Source: JAGPUQ01 sp049325095
GTDB lineage: Bacteria > Pseudomonadota > Gammaproteobacteria > Pseudomonadales > Porticoccaceae
Length of the DNA stretch: 49,194 nt
Direction: 5' to 3'
Assembly (NCBI GenBank): GCA_049325095.1
Contig: JBMOPO010000048.1
Coordinates: 1 to 49,194 of the forward strand
The notes beneath the pieces are model-generated. The model did not search any database and was not told the DNA's origin. It saw nothing but the letters and a program-made list of their open reading frames with translations. The translations under genes and the position numbers were made by a program. The first letter of the stretch is position 1, and each line of letters begins with the position of its first letter. This document shows positions 16,065 to 23,637 of this stretch, piece after piece.

Positions 16065-16731
16065 CCGGCGCCGCCCGATCGGGCCCGCCGGCGGAGGACG
16101 GCCAGCACAGGGCGAGCCGATAGCCGGGGATGTCCCCGACCCGCGCCCACTGCCAGCCGGCCACTGCGCCGGCCAGGGCGCGCTCGGTGCAGGGACAGTC
16201 CGCGTAGCCCGCGAGACCGACCCCGGTGGCCTTCAGCCAGGCCTCGCGCAGGGTCCAGATCTCGTGAAAGGCCGCGCGGCGCCGCGCCCCAGCCAGCGCT
16301 TCCAGCCGCTCGAGCTCCGCAGCCGAACAGAAGCGCCGCGCGAAGGCAGCAAGCCGCGGGCGCGGGCGAATCGCCTCCAGATCCACGCCCAGGGCAGCCG
16401 TCCGCCCGATGGCGCAGGCCACGCGGGTGCCGCTGTGCGACAGGCTGATCGCGAGCCTGGAGTCGGGCAGATACGGCTGGCCGCTGGCGCGGTGCGCGAT
16501 CTTCCAGGCGTGCCGGGAATCGATCCAGGCCAGCGCCCGCCGCGCCAGCCGCCGCACCGCCAGCGCCCGGCGGCGCGCCTCGGGATGGCGATGGCGCGCG
16601 CCCGGCTCCCCTGCGTCGTGCCCGGCGGCGAGGTCATCCCCCGCGGCCGGCAGCTCGGCGAGCGGCGCGACCCACAGGCCGATGGCGCCACCGGCAAAGG
16701 TGCGCCAGGGCGCCAGTGGCGCCGGATTCAC
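16033..16731 (-). CDS. 4'-phosphopantetheinyl transferase, Sfp-type
   Basis: This enzyme transfers the phosphopantetheine arm of CoA to a carrier protein. The 232-residue product has the Sfp-type motifs ISLSHSG (about 95-101), GVDLE (115-119, metal-binding acids) and IWTLREAWLKATGVGL (158-173; the usual FxxKEAxxK form has Arg for the first Lys). It is the last gene of the minus-strand unit, overlapping the 2OG oxygenase by four bases. A PPTase beside a fatty-acyl-AMP ligase implies a dedicated carrier protein, but none is found in the window. Confidence 0.86.
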   Translation of the reverse strand: MNPAPLAPWRTFAGGAIGLWVAPLAELPAAGDDLAAGHDAGEPGARHRHPEARRRALAVRRLARRALAWIDSRHAWKIAHRASGQPYLPDSRLAISLSHSGTRVACAIGRTAALGVDLEAIRPRPRLAAFARRFCSAAELERLEALAGARRRAAFHEIWTLREAWLKATGVGLAGYADCPCTERALAGAVAGWQWARVGDIPGYRLALCWPSSAGGPDRAAPVNSQTAGRAA

Positions 16732-17456
16732 AGGCGCTGTACCCGCTTGCCGATCAGACGGTCGCGCGCCCGCCAGTACAGGGTGTCGGGATGGATCACC
16801 ACGATGAAGACGCGCCGCAACCGGTCTTCCGGGCAGTCGATGGGGCGCACCGCATGCCAGGCGCGATCGGTGCGCCGGATCAGGGTCGACTGGTTGCCGA
16901 TCGAGGGCGCCTCCTCGAGGCCGGCGAAGTCTTCCAGCGCCGGCGCCGAGTCGCAGCTCAGCCGGCCGCCGTCATCCAGGATGAGGGTGGAACCGCCCCA
17001 TTCCGGCCGCCAGTCGTCGGCGTCGTTGAAATAGAACAGGTGCGAGCCGTACTCGCGCCGCGCATCGCAGTGCGGCGACACCGAGCAGCCGCTCGGCGTG
17101 TAGTGCCAGTGGAAGCGAAAGCTCGGCCGCCGCACGCCGAAGATGCGCATGATCTGCCGCCGGTAGGCCGGGCTGCGCAGCTCCTCGATGAAGGCCCGCC
17201 AGGGCGCGGCTACCGGCGTGTCCGGGGTGTACTCCAGGGAATAGCGGTCATGGGGCGCCTGTCCGGCCCGGCGCCGGTAGCCGAACTTGCGCTCGAACAA
17301 GTCCAGCGGCGGCAGGTTGGCGAGCAGCTCCCGGTAGCCGGACTCGGTGATCAGACCGGGCAGCGCCAGCCAGGGATAGGGGCGGACGCGGGCGAAGGCG
17401 GCGGCATCGACGGCGGCGAGGCGATCGGGATCCAGGTAGCGGAACTCAGGCGGCAT
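16728..17456 (-). CDS. 2-oxoglutarate/Fe(II)-dependent oxygenase
   Basis: This 242-residue protein has a prolyl-4-hydroxylase-like 2OG-Fe(II) oxygenase core. The iron ligands are His129 and Asp131 in SVSPHCDARREYGSHLFYFN and His201 in RTDRAWHAVRP, and Arg214/215 in RRVFIVVI would bind 2-oxoglutarate. It probably hydroxylates or otherwise oxidises an organic substrate; the target is unknown. The ATG overlaps the upstream GT-like gene by 11 bases and its stop overlaps the PPTase start, so it belongs to the same operon. Confidence 0.85.
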   Translation of the reverse strand: MPPEFRYLDPDRLAAVDAAAFARVRPYPWLALPGLITESGYRELLANLPPLDLFERKFGYRRRAGQAPHDRYSLEYTPDTPVAAPWRAFIEELRSPAYRRQIMRIFGVRRPSFRFHWHYTPSGCSVSPHCDARREYGSHLFYFNDADDWRPEWGGSTLILDDGGRLSCDSAPALEDFAGLEEAPSIGNQSTLIRRTDRAWHAVRPIDCPEDRLRRVFIVVIHPDTLYWRARDRLIGKRVQRL

Positions 17457-18387
17457 GGGCGTACTTCTCGGCCAGTGCCAGGGCGTCGTGGCGGATGTGG
17501 TTGCGCGCCATCTCCTCGCGCAGCAGCGCCTCGCTGACGCTGCCGTTGGCCAGGCACTCGGCCAGCAGCGTGAAAAACAGCCGCTCCTGGGCCGGATCCG
17601 GATGGGGGGCGTAGCGGCCGAGCAGACCGTATTCGCCGAACAGCCCGGCGCGCAATCGGTTGAGCCGCGCCAGCAACGGCCGGTCCCTGAGCTTGTCGGC
17701 CGGTGTGAAATCCACCGGCAGGCCGGTCTTCCAGGGCTGGGTGCGGCGCTTGGTGTTGTGCAGCATCCGGGTTTGCGGCGTCAGGCGGTCGAAATCGTTC
17801 CACTCCGGCTCCAGCCAGCCGATGTTCTCCGGCGCCTCGTGGGCCAGCACCATCCAGTCCTTGTAGTCGCGCTTGAATTCGAACAGCTCGCCGAACTCGC
17901 GCTCGCAGTCCCAGTGGCGCAGCCGGGCGCAGTCGAGCAGCATCACGCTGGTGGCGACCTGGGCGAACTTGTCGGGGTGGTCCGAGCGATGGCGGCCCAT
18001 CACCGCGGCGCCGCCCATGTCGCGGGTCAGCAGTTCGAGCACGTCCCCGACCGCGAACACGTCCGGGTCGATCACCAGCGCGCGGCCCCGGTAACCGGCC
18101 AGGCGGGGCGCCAGGAAGCGCAGCGGGGTGAAGGATTGCAGGTCGTCCATGCGCCAGATCCGGGTGGTGCCGCCGCGCAGGAACGGCTGGCCCTCGCGCG
18201 CCCACAGGAAGTCGTGATCGCGGACGTGGATGAATGCCACGGCGAAGCGCTGCGGATCGCTGGCGTTGCGCCGCAGCGCGTGGGCCGCCACCAGGGCGCC
18301 CAGCCACTGGCGGTCGTTGGTGTGGATGAACACCCGCAGCGGTTCGTCCGCCGCAGGCTGGGCCATCGCCGTCGCCGGTTCGCTCAT
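17446..18387 (-). CDS. GT8-like nucleotide-sugar transferase family protein, copy 1
   Basis: This 313-residue protein looks like a soluble GT-A-fold glycosyltransferase related to family 8: an N-terminal nucleotide-binding strand (RVFIHTNDRQWLGALVAAHALRRN), a DPD metal-binding triad at 107-109 in ALVIDPDVFAVGDV, and WNDFDRLTPQTRMLHNTK further on. It is clearly paralogous to the gene at 21412-22302 (shared DDLQSFTPLRF, HNTKR, TQPWKTGLPVDF). I took the ATG at 18387 because upstream residues are not conserved in the paralogue. Donor and acceptor are unknown. Confidence 0.75.
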   Translation of the reverse strand: MSEPATAMAQPAADEPLRVFIHTNDRQWLGALVAAHALRRNASDPQRFAVAFIHVRDHDFLWAREGQPFLRGGTTRIWRMDDLQSFTPLRFLAPRLAGYRGRALVIDPDVFAVGDVLELLTRDMGGAAVMGRHRSDHPDKFAQVATSVMLLDCARLRHWDCEREFGELFEFKRDYKDWMVLAHEAPENIGWLEPEWNDFDRLTPQTRMLHNTKRRTQPWKTGLPVDFTPADKLRDRPLLARLNRLRAGLFGEYGLLGRYAPHPDPAQERLFFTLLAECLANGSVSEALLREEMARNHIRHDALALAEKYAHAA

Positions 18388-18409
18388 GATTCCGCTCTCG
18401 TCACCCGCT

Positions 18410-19348
18410 TCATTTGAACAGCCCGCCGCGGTAGAGACGCCAGAAGAAGGCCCAACCATAGAGCAAGGGCCGCCGCCGCACCTTGTCCGGGATCAGCACC
18501 CGCTGCCCGGAGTGCCGCTCCAGCTTCCAGGCCAGGTAATCCAGGCCGCCGGCAAAGGTAAAGAAAGCCTTCACCAGCCGCAACAGGGCGCGGGTCTTGC
18601 CCAGCCCGGCGCGCAGCCGCCAGGCCAGCCGGGCGCGCCGCCGGGCACGGGCGCCGACCTCGGCGCTGTAGTGCAGCCCGGAATCGGCCTCCCAGAGCCG
18701 GAAATCGAAAGGCAGACGCGCAGCGATGCGGCGGATCAACCGCGCATAGTGCTCCCGGCCCCAGGCCGTCACCTCCGCGGGGCGGGTGCCCGCTTCGGCG
18801 CGCAATTCGGTGCCGTAGCTCGCCGCCAGGGCCAGCTCCCAGAGTGACGCGACCGAAGCCGCCGGCGGCGCCAGCGGCAGCGCGCGGCCGAGCAGGGTGG
18901 CCGCGGCCCGCTCCTGCAGGCGCGCCAGCCGCGCCGCGGTCGCCGCATCCCGCGCCTCGACCACCGCCAGCGGCTGGCAGAAGCGGCCCCAGAAGTAACT
19001 CTCGAAACTGCCCGGACCCAGCCGCCGCTCGAACTCTGCCAGGGTCAGGGTGGCGTACTTGCAGCGCAGGGTGCGCCCACCGTCCGGCGCTTCCAGGTAA
19101 TAGACGTTGGGCGGCAGCAGCCGGTTGGCGATCGCCTGCCAGGCCGGCAGCCCGGCGCCGCGATAACCGTCGAGCAGCACATAGAGATCGACCAGGCCGT
19201 CGTGCACGTCGCCGCTTCGCAGGCAGGAGCCGTAGAGCAGCACGGCGCGGATCCCCGGACCGTGGCGCGCCCGCAATCGATCCAGCAGCGGCGCCAGGGC
19301 GCGGCGAAAATCGGTGCCCCCGGGAGCCGGCCCCGCGGCGCCGCTCAC
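18410..19348 (-). CDS. TAM41-like nucleotidyltransferase
   Basis: This 312-residue protein has a nucleotidyltransferase-fold N-terminus: LLYGSCLRSG (38-46) followed by Asp54 and Asp60 in GLVDLYVLLD. Downstream, KYATLTLAEF (Lys97-Tyr98) and SYFWGRFCQPLAV resemble the KYG and GRxxKP motifs of TAM41, the mitochondrial CDP-diacylglycerol synthase. By analogy it could attach CMP to a phosphorylated lipid. The gene for a lipid kinase ends in its start codon (ATGA overlap), which would supply such a substrate. The match is by eye and remote. Confidence 0.6.
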   Translation of the reverse strand: MSGAAGPAPGGTDFRRALAPLLDRLRARHGPGIRAVLLYGSCLRSGDVHDGLVDLYVLLDGYRGAGLPAWQAIANRLLPPNVYYLEAPDGGRTLRCKYATLTLAEFERRLGPGSFESYFWGRFCQPLAVVEARDAATAARLARLQERAAATLLGRALPLAPPAASVASLWELALAASYGTELRAEAGTRPAEVTAWGREHYARLIRRIAARLPFDFRLWEADSGLHYSAEVGARARRRARLAWRLRAGLGKTRALLRLVKAFFTFAGGLDYLAWKLERHSGQRVLIPDKVRRRPLLYGWAFFWRLYRGGLFK

Positions 19349-20283
19349 AGGCGCAGAAACCGCAGCGGGCCGGCGGCGTCGATCGCCATGGGCCCGGAGA
19401 GGTGCAGGATCTCGCCGTCGAGATTGCAGGCGCCGTCGAATTCCAGCCGCAGCCGCGCGCCCCGATGGCTGTGATACCCGTGCGCGGCGCTGGCGCCGGC
19501 GCCCGGCCGGCCGCGCAGCAGGCCGGGAAGCCGGCGCAGCAACCCGCGGGCGTCGGCCTCGACCAGGCTGAGCGCCAGGGGCCCGGGCTCCCGCCCCCAG
19601 AACGGCCGGAGGCCGAGAAACAGCCGCTCCAGGGTGCTCACCGCCAGGATCCGGGCGTCGAATTCGCGCCGCTCGCCGCCATCGATCGCCAGCGCCAACG
19701 GCTGCGTCTGCCCAAACCCGGGTTCCCCGCGCGCCAGGCCCCAGAGGCCGCGCGCCAGGCTCAGGCCCAGGCTGAGGTCGTCGCGCAGCCCCCGCGCGTG
19801 CAGGGCGCGATGCGCGTATTCGGTGCCGGCCATGATCAGCCCGGCGCCGAGGAACATCCCGTAGCGCCGGGGTTCCCCCCGGATCTCCACCCGCAGCACG
19901 GCGCGCTCCACCACCGCCCCGCCGCCCGGCGCGTCGATCCAGCCCAGCAGGCGGCGCAGCGCGGCGCGCAGCGAACCGCGAATGCCCACATCGCCGGCGG
20001 TCATGTTGGCGGTGCCCCCGGGCAGCAGGGCCAGCAGCGGGCAGCGCTGCGCGGGGCAGGTCTCCAGCAGCGCGGCGAACACCGCGGCGGCGGTGCCGTC
20101 GCCGCCGTTGACCACCAGCAGTTCGGGGGGTTGCGCGGCCAGTTCGGCGCAGACCGCCGGCAATTCACCGGCCGACCCGGTGATGAAGTGGCGCACCCGG
20201 GAGCGGGCCGCCAGAGCCGCCGCGACCGCCGCAAACCGATCGCGGTTGTGGCCGCTGCGCGGATTGCTGATCACCGCGATCAC
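19345..20283 (-). CDS. Diacylglycerol/ceramide-kinase-family lipid kinase
   Basis: This DAGK_cat-domain protein phosphorylates a lipid hydroxyl (diacylglycerol, sphingosine or ceramide in known members). It begins with IAVISNPRSGHN, has the ATP-binding loop VVNGGDGTAAAV (about residues 57-68), and PGGTANMTAGD, all diagnostic for the family. I used the GTG at 20283, giving 312 residues; no ribosome-binding site is evident there, and an ATG at 20415 inside the upstream sulfotransferase gene is the alternative. Its stop overlaps the TAM41-like gene start. Confidence 0.82.
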   Translation of the reverse strand: MIAVISNPRSGHNRDRFAAVAAALAARSRVRHFITGSAGELPAVCAELAAQPPELLVVNGGDGTAAAVFAALLETCPAQRCPLLALLPGGTANMTAGDVGIRGSLRAALRRLLGWIDAPGGGAVVERAVLRVEIRGEPRRYGMFLGAGLIMAGTEYAHRALHARGLRDDLSLGLSLARGLWGLARGEPGFGQTQPLALAIDGGERREFDARILAVSTLERLFLGLRPFWGREPGPLALSLVEADARGLLRRLPGLLRGRPGAGASAAHGYHSHRGARLRLEFDGACNLDGEILHLSGPMAIDAAGPLRFLRL

Positions 20284-20314
20284 CGGTGGGGCGCGCCGCG
20301 GGCCGGGCGGCGGC

Positions 20315-21316
20315 TCAGCGCCCGCCGGGCCCGGCGCCGTCCCGCGCGGCCGCGCCGTGCGCCGCCGGGGGCCCGTAACCGAAGCAGGGATGGAGCCGTT
20401 CGGCGACCAGGGCATCGATGCGCGCCACCTCTGCGTCGGTGCAGTAATCCCGGTAACCGCCCACCTTGGCGCGGCGCACCTTGTAGCTGTCGGGGTTGTC
20501 GCGGTCGCGCGGCCGCAACCGGCCGCCCAACCAGCGCCCCGGGCCGCTGGCGCTGCGCTGCTCGCGCGCCTTCATCTGCTCGTAGGAGGCGTAGGCCACC
20601 GCGTCGCCCACCAGCTGCTCGTCGGCCGGCACGCCCATGAATTCGAGCAGCGCGCGCAACCGGTTTTCCGGATCGCGGCGCAGGTCCTCGTAGCGCAGCA
20701 GGTGCAGGCGGGGGATGCGCGGCAGCTCCGCGGCCCAGCGGTTGAGAAACCCGATGACGTCGGCGAGGCTGCCGCCGTGGTCGCTGAGCAGGTAGTCGGC
20801 GACCCCGATCGCGGAATCCGCCGGGGGATAGTCGTTGATCTTTTTCTTGTCCGGTTTCATGCGGAACTTCCACTGGAAGTAGTTCGATACCGAGACATCG
20901 CGCGGATCGCGCACCAGCAGCACCACGGGTTTGTCGTAGAAGGGCGCCTTGGAGTCCGGCGCCCCGGTAAAGTCCTTGATGTAGTTGTCGTGGGTGAAAA
21001 AGATCCTGGGCACCCGGGGGTCGAGGCAGTGGAAATTGTCGAACCCGAGCACCAGGTCCGGGGGCAGCCCGTACCGCCTGCGGAACACCTCCGACAGCAT
21101 CACCCGCAGCCAGGTGCGCCCGCTCTTGCCGAACGACACCACGGCGAGGTCGCACCGGCGCAGGCTGTGGTACTGCTCCTCGCCCCGCAGCCGCCGCTCC
21201 GCCGCCAGCCGCGCGCCCTCGTCGAGCCCGCGCAGCCGCCAGCGCAACAGGCGCCGCGCGCCCTTCTTGGCCAGCGTGCGCCGCAATTGCCGGAGTCGGG
21301 ACAGCAGGGCTCTCAT
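20315..21316 (-). CDS. PAPS-dependent sulfotransferase, copy 3
   Basis: This is the third sulfotransferase of the locus, 333 residues, on the opposite strand from copies 1 and 2. The PAPS loop is SFGKSGRTWLRVM (61-73) and the 3'-phosphate site is VRDPRDVSVSNYF (135-147). It shares FFTHDNYIKDFTG and KVRRAKVGGYRDY with the other two, so all three derive from one ancestor. A Gly/Ala-rich tail is unique to it. The gene lies between a GT8-like gene (95 bases upstream) and the lipid kinase gene. Confidence 0.87.
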   Translation of the reverse strand: MRALLSRLRQLRRTLAKKGARRLLRWRLRGLDEGARLAAERRLRGEEQYHSLRRCDLAVVSFGKSGRTWLRVMLSEVFRRRYGLPPDLVLGFDNFHCLDPRVPRIFFTHDNYIKDFTGAPDSKAPFYDKPVVLLVRDPRDVSVSNYFQWKFRMKPDKKKINDYPPADSAIGVADYLLSDHGGSLADVIGFLNRWAAELPRIPRLHLLRYEDLRRDPENRLRALLEFMGVPADEQLVGDAVAYASYEQMKAREQRSASGPGRWLGGRLRPRDRDNPDSYKVRRAKVGGYRDYCTDAEVARIDALVAERLHPCFGYGPPAAHGAAARDGAGPGGR

Positions 21317-21411
21317 GCAGGGTTCCCGTCGCTCGCCCGCCGTCGACCGGTGGCCGGATTGGGTGCGGAGCGACCGCTCAGGGTCGGAGTGCCGGAAAAA
21401 TTCACCGGCGC

Positions 21412-22302
21412 TCAGGCGGCCCGCGCCAGCACTTCGAAGGCGTCGGACCGCAGGTGGCCGCGTTCGATCTCCGCGCGCAGCAGGGCCTCGTCGACCACGC
21501 CCCGGGCGAGGCATTCGCCCAGCAGACCGAAAAAGAACCGCTCCTGGGCCGGATCCGGATGGGGCCGATAGCGGCCGGCGAAGCGGTAGTCTCCAAACAG
21601 CGCCCGCCGCGCCCGCCGCAGCCAGTGCCGGGGCGGAAACAGGCGAAAGCTGTCCGCCGGGCGGAAGTCCACCGGCAGGCCGGTCTTCCAGGGCTGGGTC
21701 CAGCGCTTGGTGTTGTGCAGCAGGCGGGTGGCGGGGGTGAGGCGGTCGAAATCGTTCCACTCCGGCTCCAGCGGGCCGATGGTGGCGGGATCTTCCAGCC
21801 GCAGGCCGATCCAGTCCATGTAGTCGCGCTCGCCGCGGAACAGGGCGCCGAAATCCCGCTCCAGGTTCCAGTGGCGCAGCCTTTCGCAGTCGAGCAGCAT
21901 CACGCTGGAGGCGAAGGCCCCGCCCCGGCCCTTGCGGCCGGTTTTGGCGCGGCAGAGGATGGCCCTGCCGCCCATGTCCCGCGACAGCAGCTCCCAGACG
22001 TCGCCCTGGGCGAACACGTCCGGATCGATCACCAGGGCGCGGCCCCGATATCCCATCAGCTCCGGGGGGGCGAAGCGCAGCGGCGTGAACGACTGCAGGT
22101 CGTCGTTGCGCCACGCCCGCCACTCGCGGTCGCGCAGGAACCGCTGCCCCTCCCGCTCCCGCAGGCAGGGAAAGTCGGCGGCCCGGAGGATGTGAACCGC
22201 AAAGCGCTCGCTGTGGCGGGAATTGCGCCGCAGCGCATACCCGGCCACCAGGGCGCCCAGCCACTGGCGGTGGTTGGCCTGGATGAAAACACCGTACTGC
22301 AT
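21412..22302 (-). CDS. GT8-like nucleotide-sugar transferase family protein, copy 2
   Basis: This 296-residue paralogue of the GT-like protein at 17446-18387 is the first gene of the minus-strand unit. Features include GVFIQANHRQWLGALVAGYA at the N-terminus, DPD at 93-95 in ALVIDPDVFAQGDV, SSVMLLDCERL, and WNDFDRLTPATRLLHNTKR. The conserved DPD suggests it still binds a metal-nucleotide-sugar. Two copies interleaved with sulfotransferases suggest that a glycosylated product is sulfated, but neither sugar nor acceptor can be read from sequence. Confidence 0.75.
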   Translation of the reverse strand: MQYGVFIQANHRQWLGALVAGYALRRNSRHSERFAVHILRAADFPCLREREGQRFLRDREWRAWRNDDLQSFTPLRFAPPELMGYRGRALVIDPDVFAQGDVWELLSRDMGGRAILCRAKTGRKGRGGAFASSVMLLDCERLRHWNLERDFGALFRGERDYMDWIGLRLEDPATIGPLEPEWNDFDRLTPATRLLHNTKRWTQPWKTGLPVDFRPADSFRLFPPRHWLRRARRALFGDYRFAGRYRPHPDPAQERFFFGLLGECLARGVVDEALLRAEIERGHLRSDAFEVLARAA

Positions 22303-22343
22303 CGCCGTTCGATTCCGCCCGGGGTCGAAACTTTTCGGGCCGA

Positions 22344-22352
22344 ATGGTAGCA
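22344..22352 (-). promoter_or_regulatory. Extended -10 promoter candidate of the minus-strand lipid operon
   Basis: On the minus strand TGCTACCAT (22352 to 22344) is an extended -10 element about 41 bases before the GT8-like gene start. No matching -35 is visible. It closely resembles TGCTACACT in front of the sulfotransferase pair on the other strand. Confidence 0.45.
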
Positions 22353-22383
22353 GCTTGCGGGGCGCGCCGGGATGCCGGCCGAC

Positions 22384-22563
22384 TCAGCCGCGCGGACCCA
22401 GGATGAGCCAGATCAGCAACCCGAGCACCGGCAGCAGCAGGATCAGCACGATCCAGGCCACCTTGGCCCCGGTGCCGGCACCGCTCTGGACCACGTTGAC
22501 AATGGCCCAGACGTCGGCGATGAGAACGATCAGGCCGAGCAGGCCTCCCATTTCGATACCCAT
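22384..22563 (-). CDS. Small PLDc_N-domain membrane protein
   Basis: This 59-residue protein is almost entirely two transmembrane helices, about 5-23 and 32-54. The pattern KVAWIVLILLLPVLGLLIWL with a final LGPRG matches the phospholipase D nuclease N-terminal domain (PLDc_N), a stand-alone membrane module in many bacteria. It has no catalytic residues. GGAG seven bases before the ATG at 22563 supports this start over a longer in-frame extension. Function is unknown. Confidence 0.8.
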   Translation of the reverse strand: MGIEMGGLLGLIVLIADVWAIVNVVQSGAGTGAKVAWIVLILLLPVLGLLIWLILGPRG

Positions 22564-22670
22564 GGAGCAACTCCAGATCCGAGATGAACCGGGCGCGATG
22601 TCCGGCCCCCAAGGTACCAGATCCGCGGCGCCGGAGCGCCATCCCCGCGCGGCGCTCGGCAAGCCGCGGG

Positions 22671-23132
22671 TCACTCGCGATCCAGCCAGCGGTGCTCCAG
22701 CAGCCGCAGCTTGCCGGTCACCGCCAACAGAAAGGCGGTCGACCAGGCGAACAGAATCCAGCCGTTGGCGCCCTCGATCGCGCTCACCAGCCGCCAGCGC
22801 GGCGTCAGCACCAGATCGCCGAAACCCAGGGTGGTGAAACAGGCGGTGGAAAAATAGAGCGCCTCCTCCAGCGCGTCCATTTCGCCGATCCCCAGGTACA
22901 GGAGCGCATACAGCCAGATTTCGATGCAGTGCAGCAGAAAAATGCCGAACACCACCAGCAGGATGGCCGTCATTTGACGGAAGTGGCTGGCGTGGGGCCG
23001 CAACCGGTGACCGTGGCGGTTCATCAGCCAGCTGAGCGCAAACAGCCCCCAGAAGTGCACCAGTACGGTGGCCGCCACCAGGGCGCCACCGATGGCGAGA
23101 TTGAACTGCAACTGAGTTTCGAACCCGGGCAT
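22671..23132 (-). CDS. Two-TM potassium-channel-like protein (Ion_trans_2)
   Basis: This 153-residue inner-membrane protein has an N-terminal helix (about 11-38), a second pair of helices and a pore loop ending in TTLGFGD (100-106), close to the K+ selectivity filter TVGYGD, followed by the last helix (FAWSTAFLLAV). It lacks a regulatory domain. I chose the ATG at 23132 because GAGGA stands 8 bases upstream; a TTG at 23147 would add five residues. It may be a simple K+ or cation channel. Confidence 0.8.
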   Translation of the reverse strand: MPGFETQLQFNLAIGGALVAATVLVHFWGLFALSWLMNRHGHRLRPHASHFRQMTAILLVVFGIFLLHCIEIWLYALLYLGIGEMDALEEALYFSTACFTTLGFGDLVLTPRWRLVSAIEGANGWILFAWSTAFLLAVTGKLRLLEHRWLDRE

Positions 23133-23220
23133 TCGGAGCGTCCTCAACCTGTCCGGAGCGGATACCGGAAACCGCTGCCCGGCGCGGAACCTGCCGCCGC
23201 GCGGCGCCGGGGCCCGGGGA

Positions 23221-23634
23221 TCAATGCAACCGGGTGCCGGTCTCGGGGCCCCCCGACAGCACCAGCCCGCGCACCGGCCCCGCCTGGTGGATCACCATGC
23301 GGTAGGCGCCTTCCTCGAAGACGAAACCGTTGGTGGCCAGGAGCAGCGCATCGGGTTGGGCCCGGGTCCATTCGTAGCAACTGAGCAGCGCCAGTTCGCC
23401 CCAATGGAGGATGCGCTCGATCCGGTATTCGAGTCGCGGGCAGTTCGGGTTGCCGAGAATGCCGGCCCAACTGTCCAGCACCGCACGGTACTCGTACAAC
23501 GGCCGGGCCCCGGGGTGCGCACACAGCAGCGGCCGGCGGCGCGCCCAGAGGCGCTCCATCGCCTCGCGATCGCGGTCGCGGAATGCCTGGTAGAAGGCGT
23601 CGTTGGCGGCGCGCAACAGGGATTCATCGGCCAT
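23221..23634 (-). CDS. NTF2-like (SnoaL-type) protein
   Basis: This 137-residue protein resembles the SnoaL_3/DUF4440 branch of the NTF2-like superfamily: an N-terminal helix pair (LLRAANDAFYQAFRDRDREAMERLW), a histidine-containing loop CAHPG, and beta strands with GFVFEEGAYRMVIHQAGPV. The fold forms a cone-shaped pocket used by many unrelated enzymes and binders. It lies three bases after cinA. Its own role cannot be inferred beyond co-expression with cinA and the Nudix gene. Confidence 0.8.
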   Translation of the reverse strand: MADESLLRAANDAFYQAFRDRDREAMERLWARRRPLLCAHPGARPLYEYRAVLDSWAGILGNPNCPRLEYRIERILHWGELALLSCYEWTRAQPDALLLATNGFVFEEGAYRMVIHQAGPVRGLVLSGGPETGTRLH

Positions 23635-23637
23635 GCT

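Noticed and set aside
9849..22352. Complete ceramide biosynthesis operon
   Set aside because: No serine palmitoyltransferase (PLP enzyme) or ceramide synthase is visible in the window, so only a ceramide-like tailoring role can be proposed.
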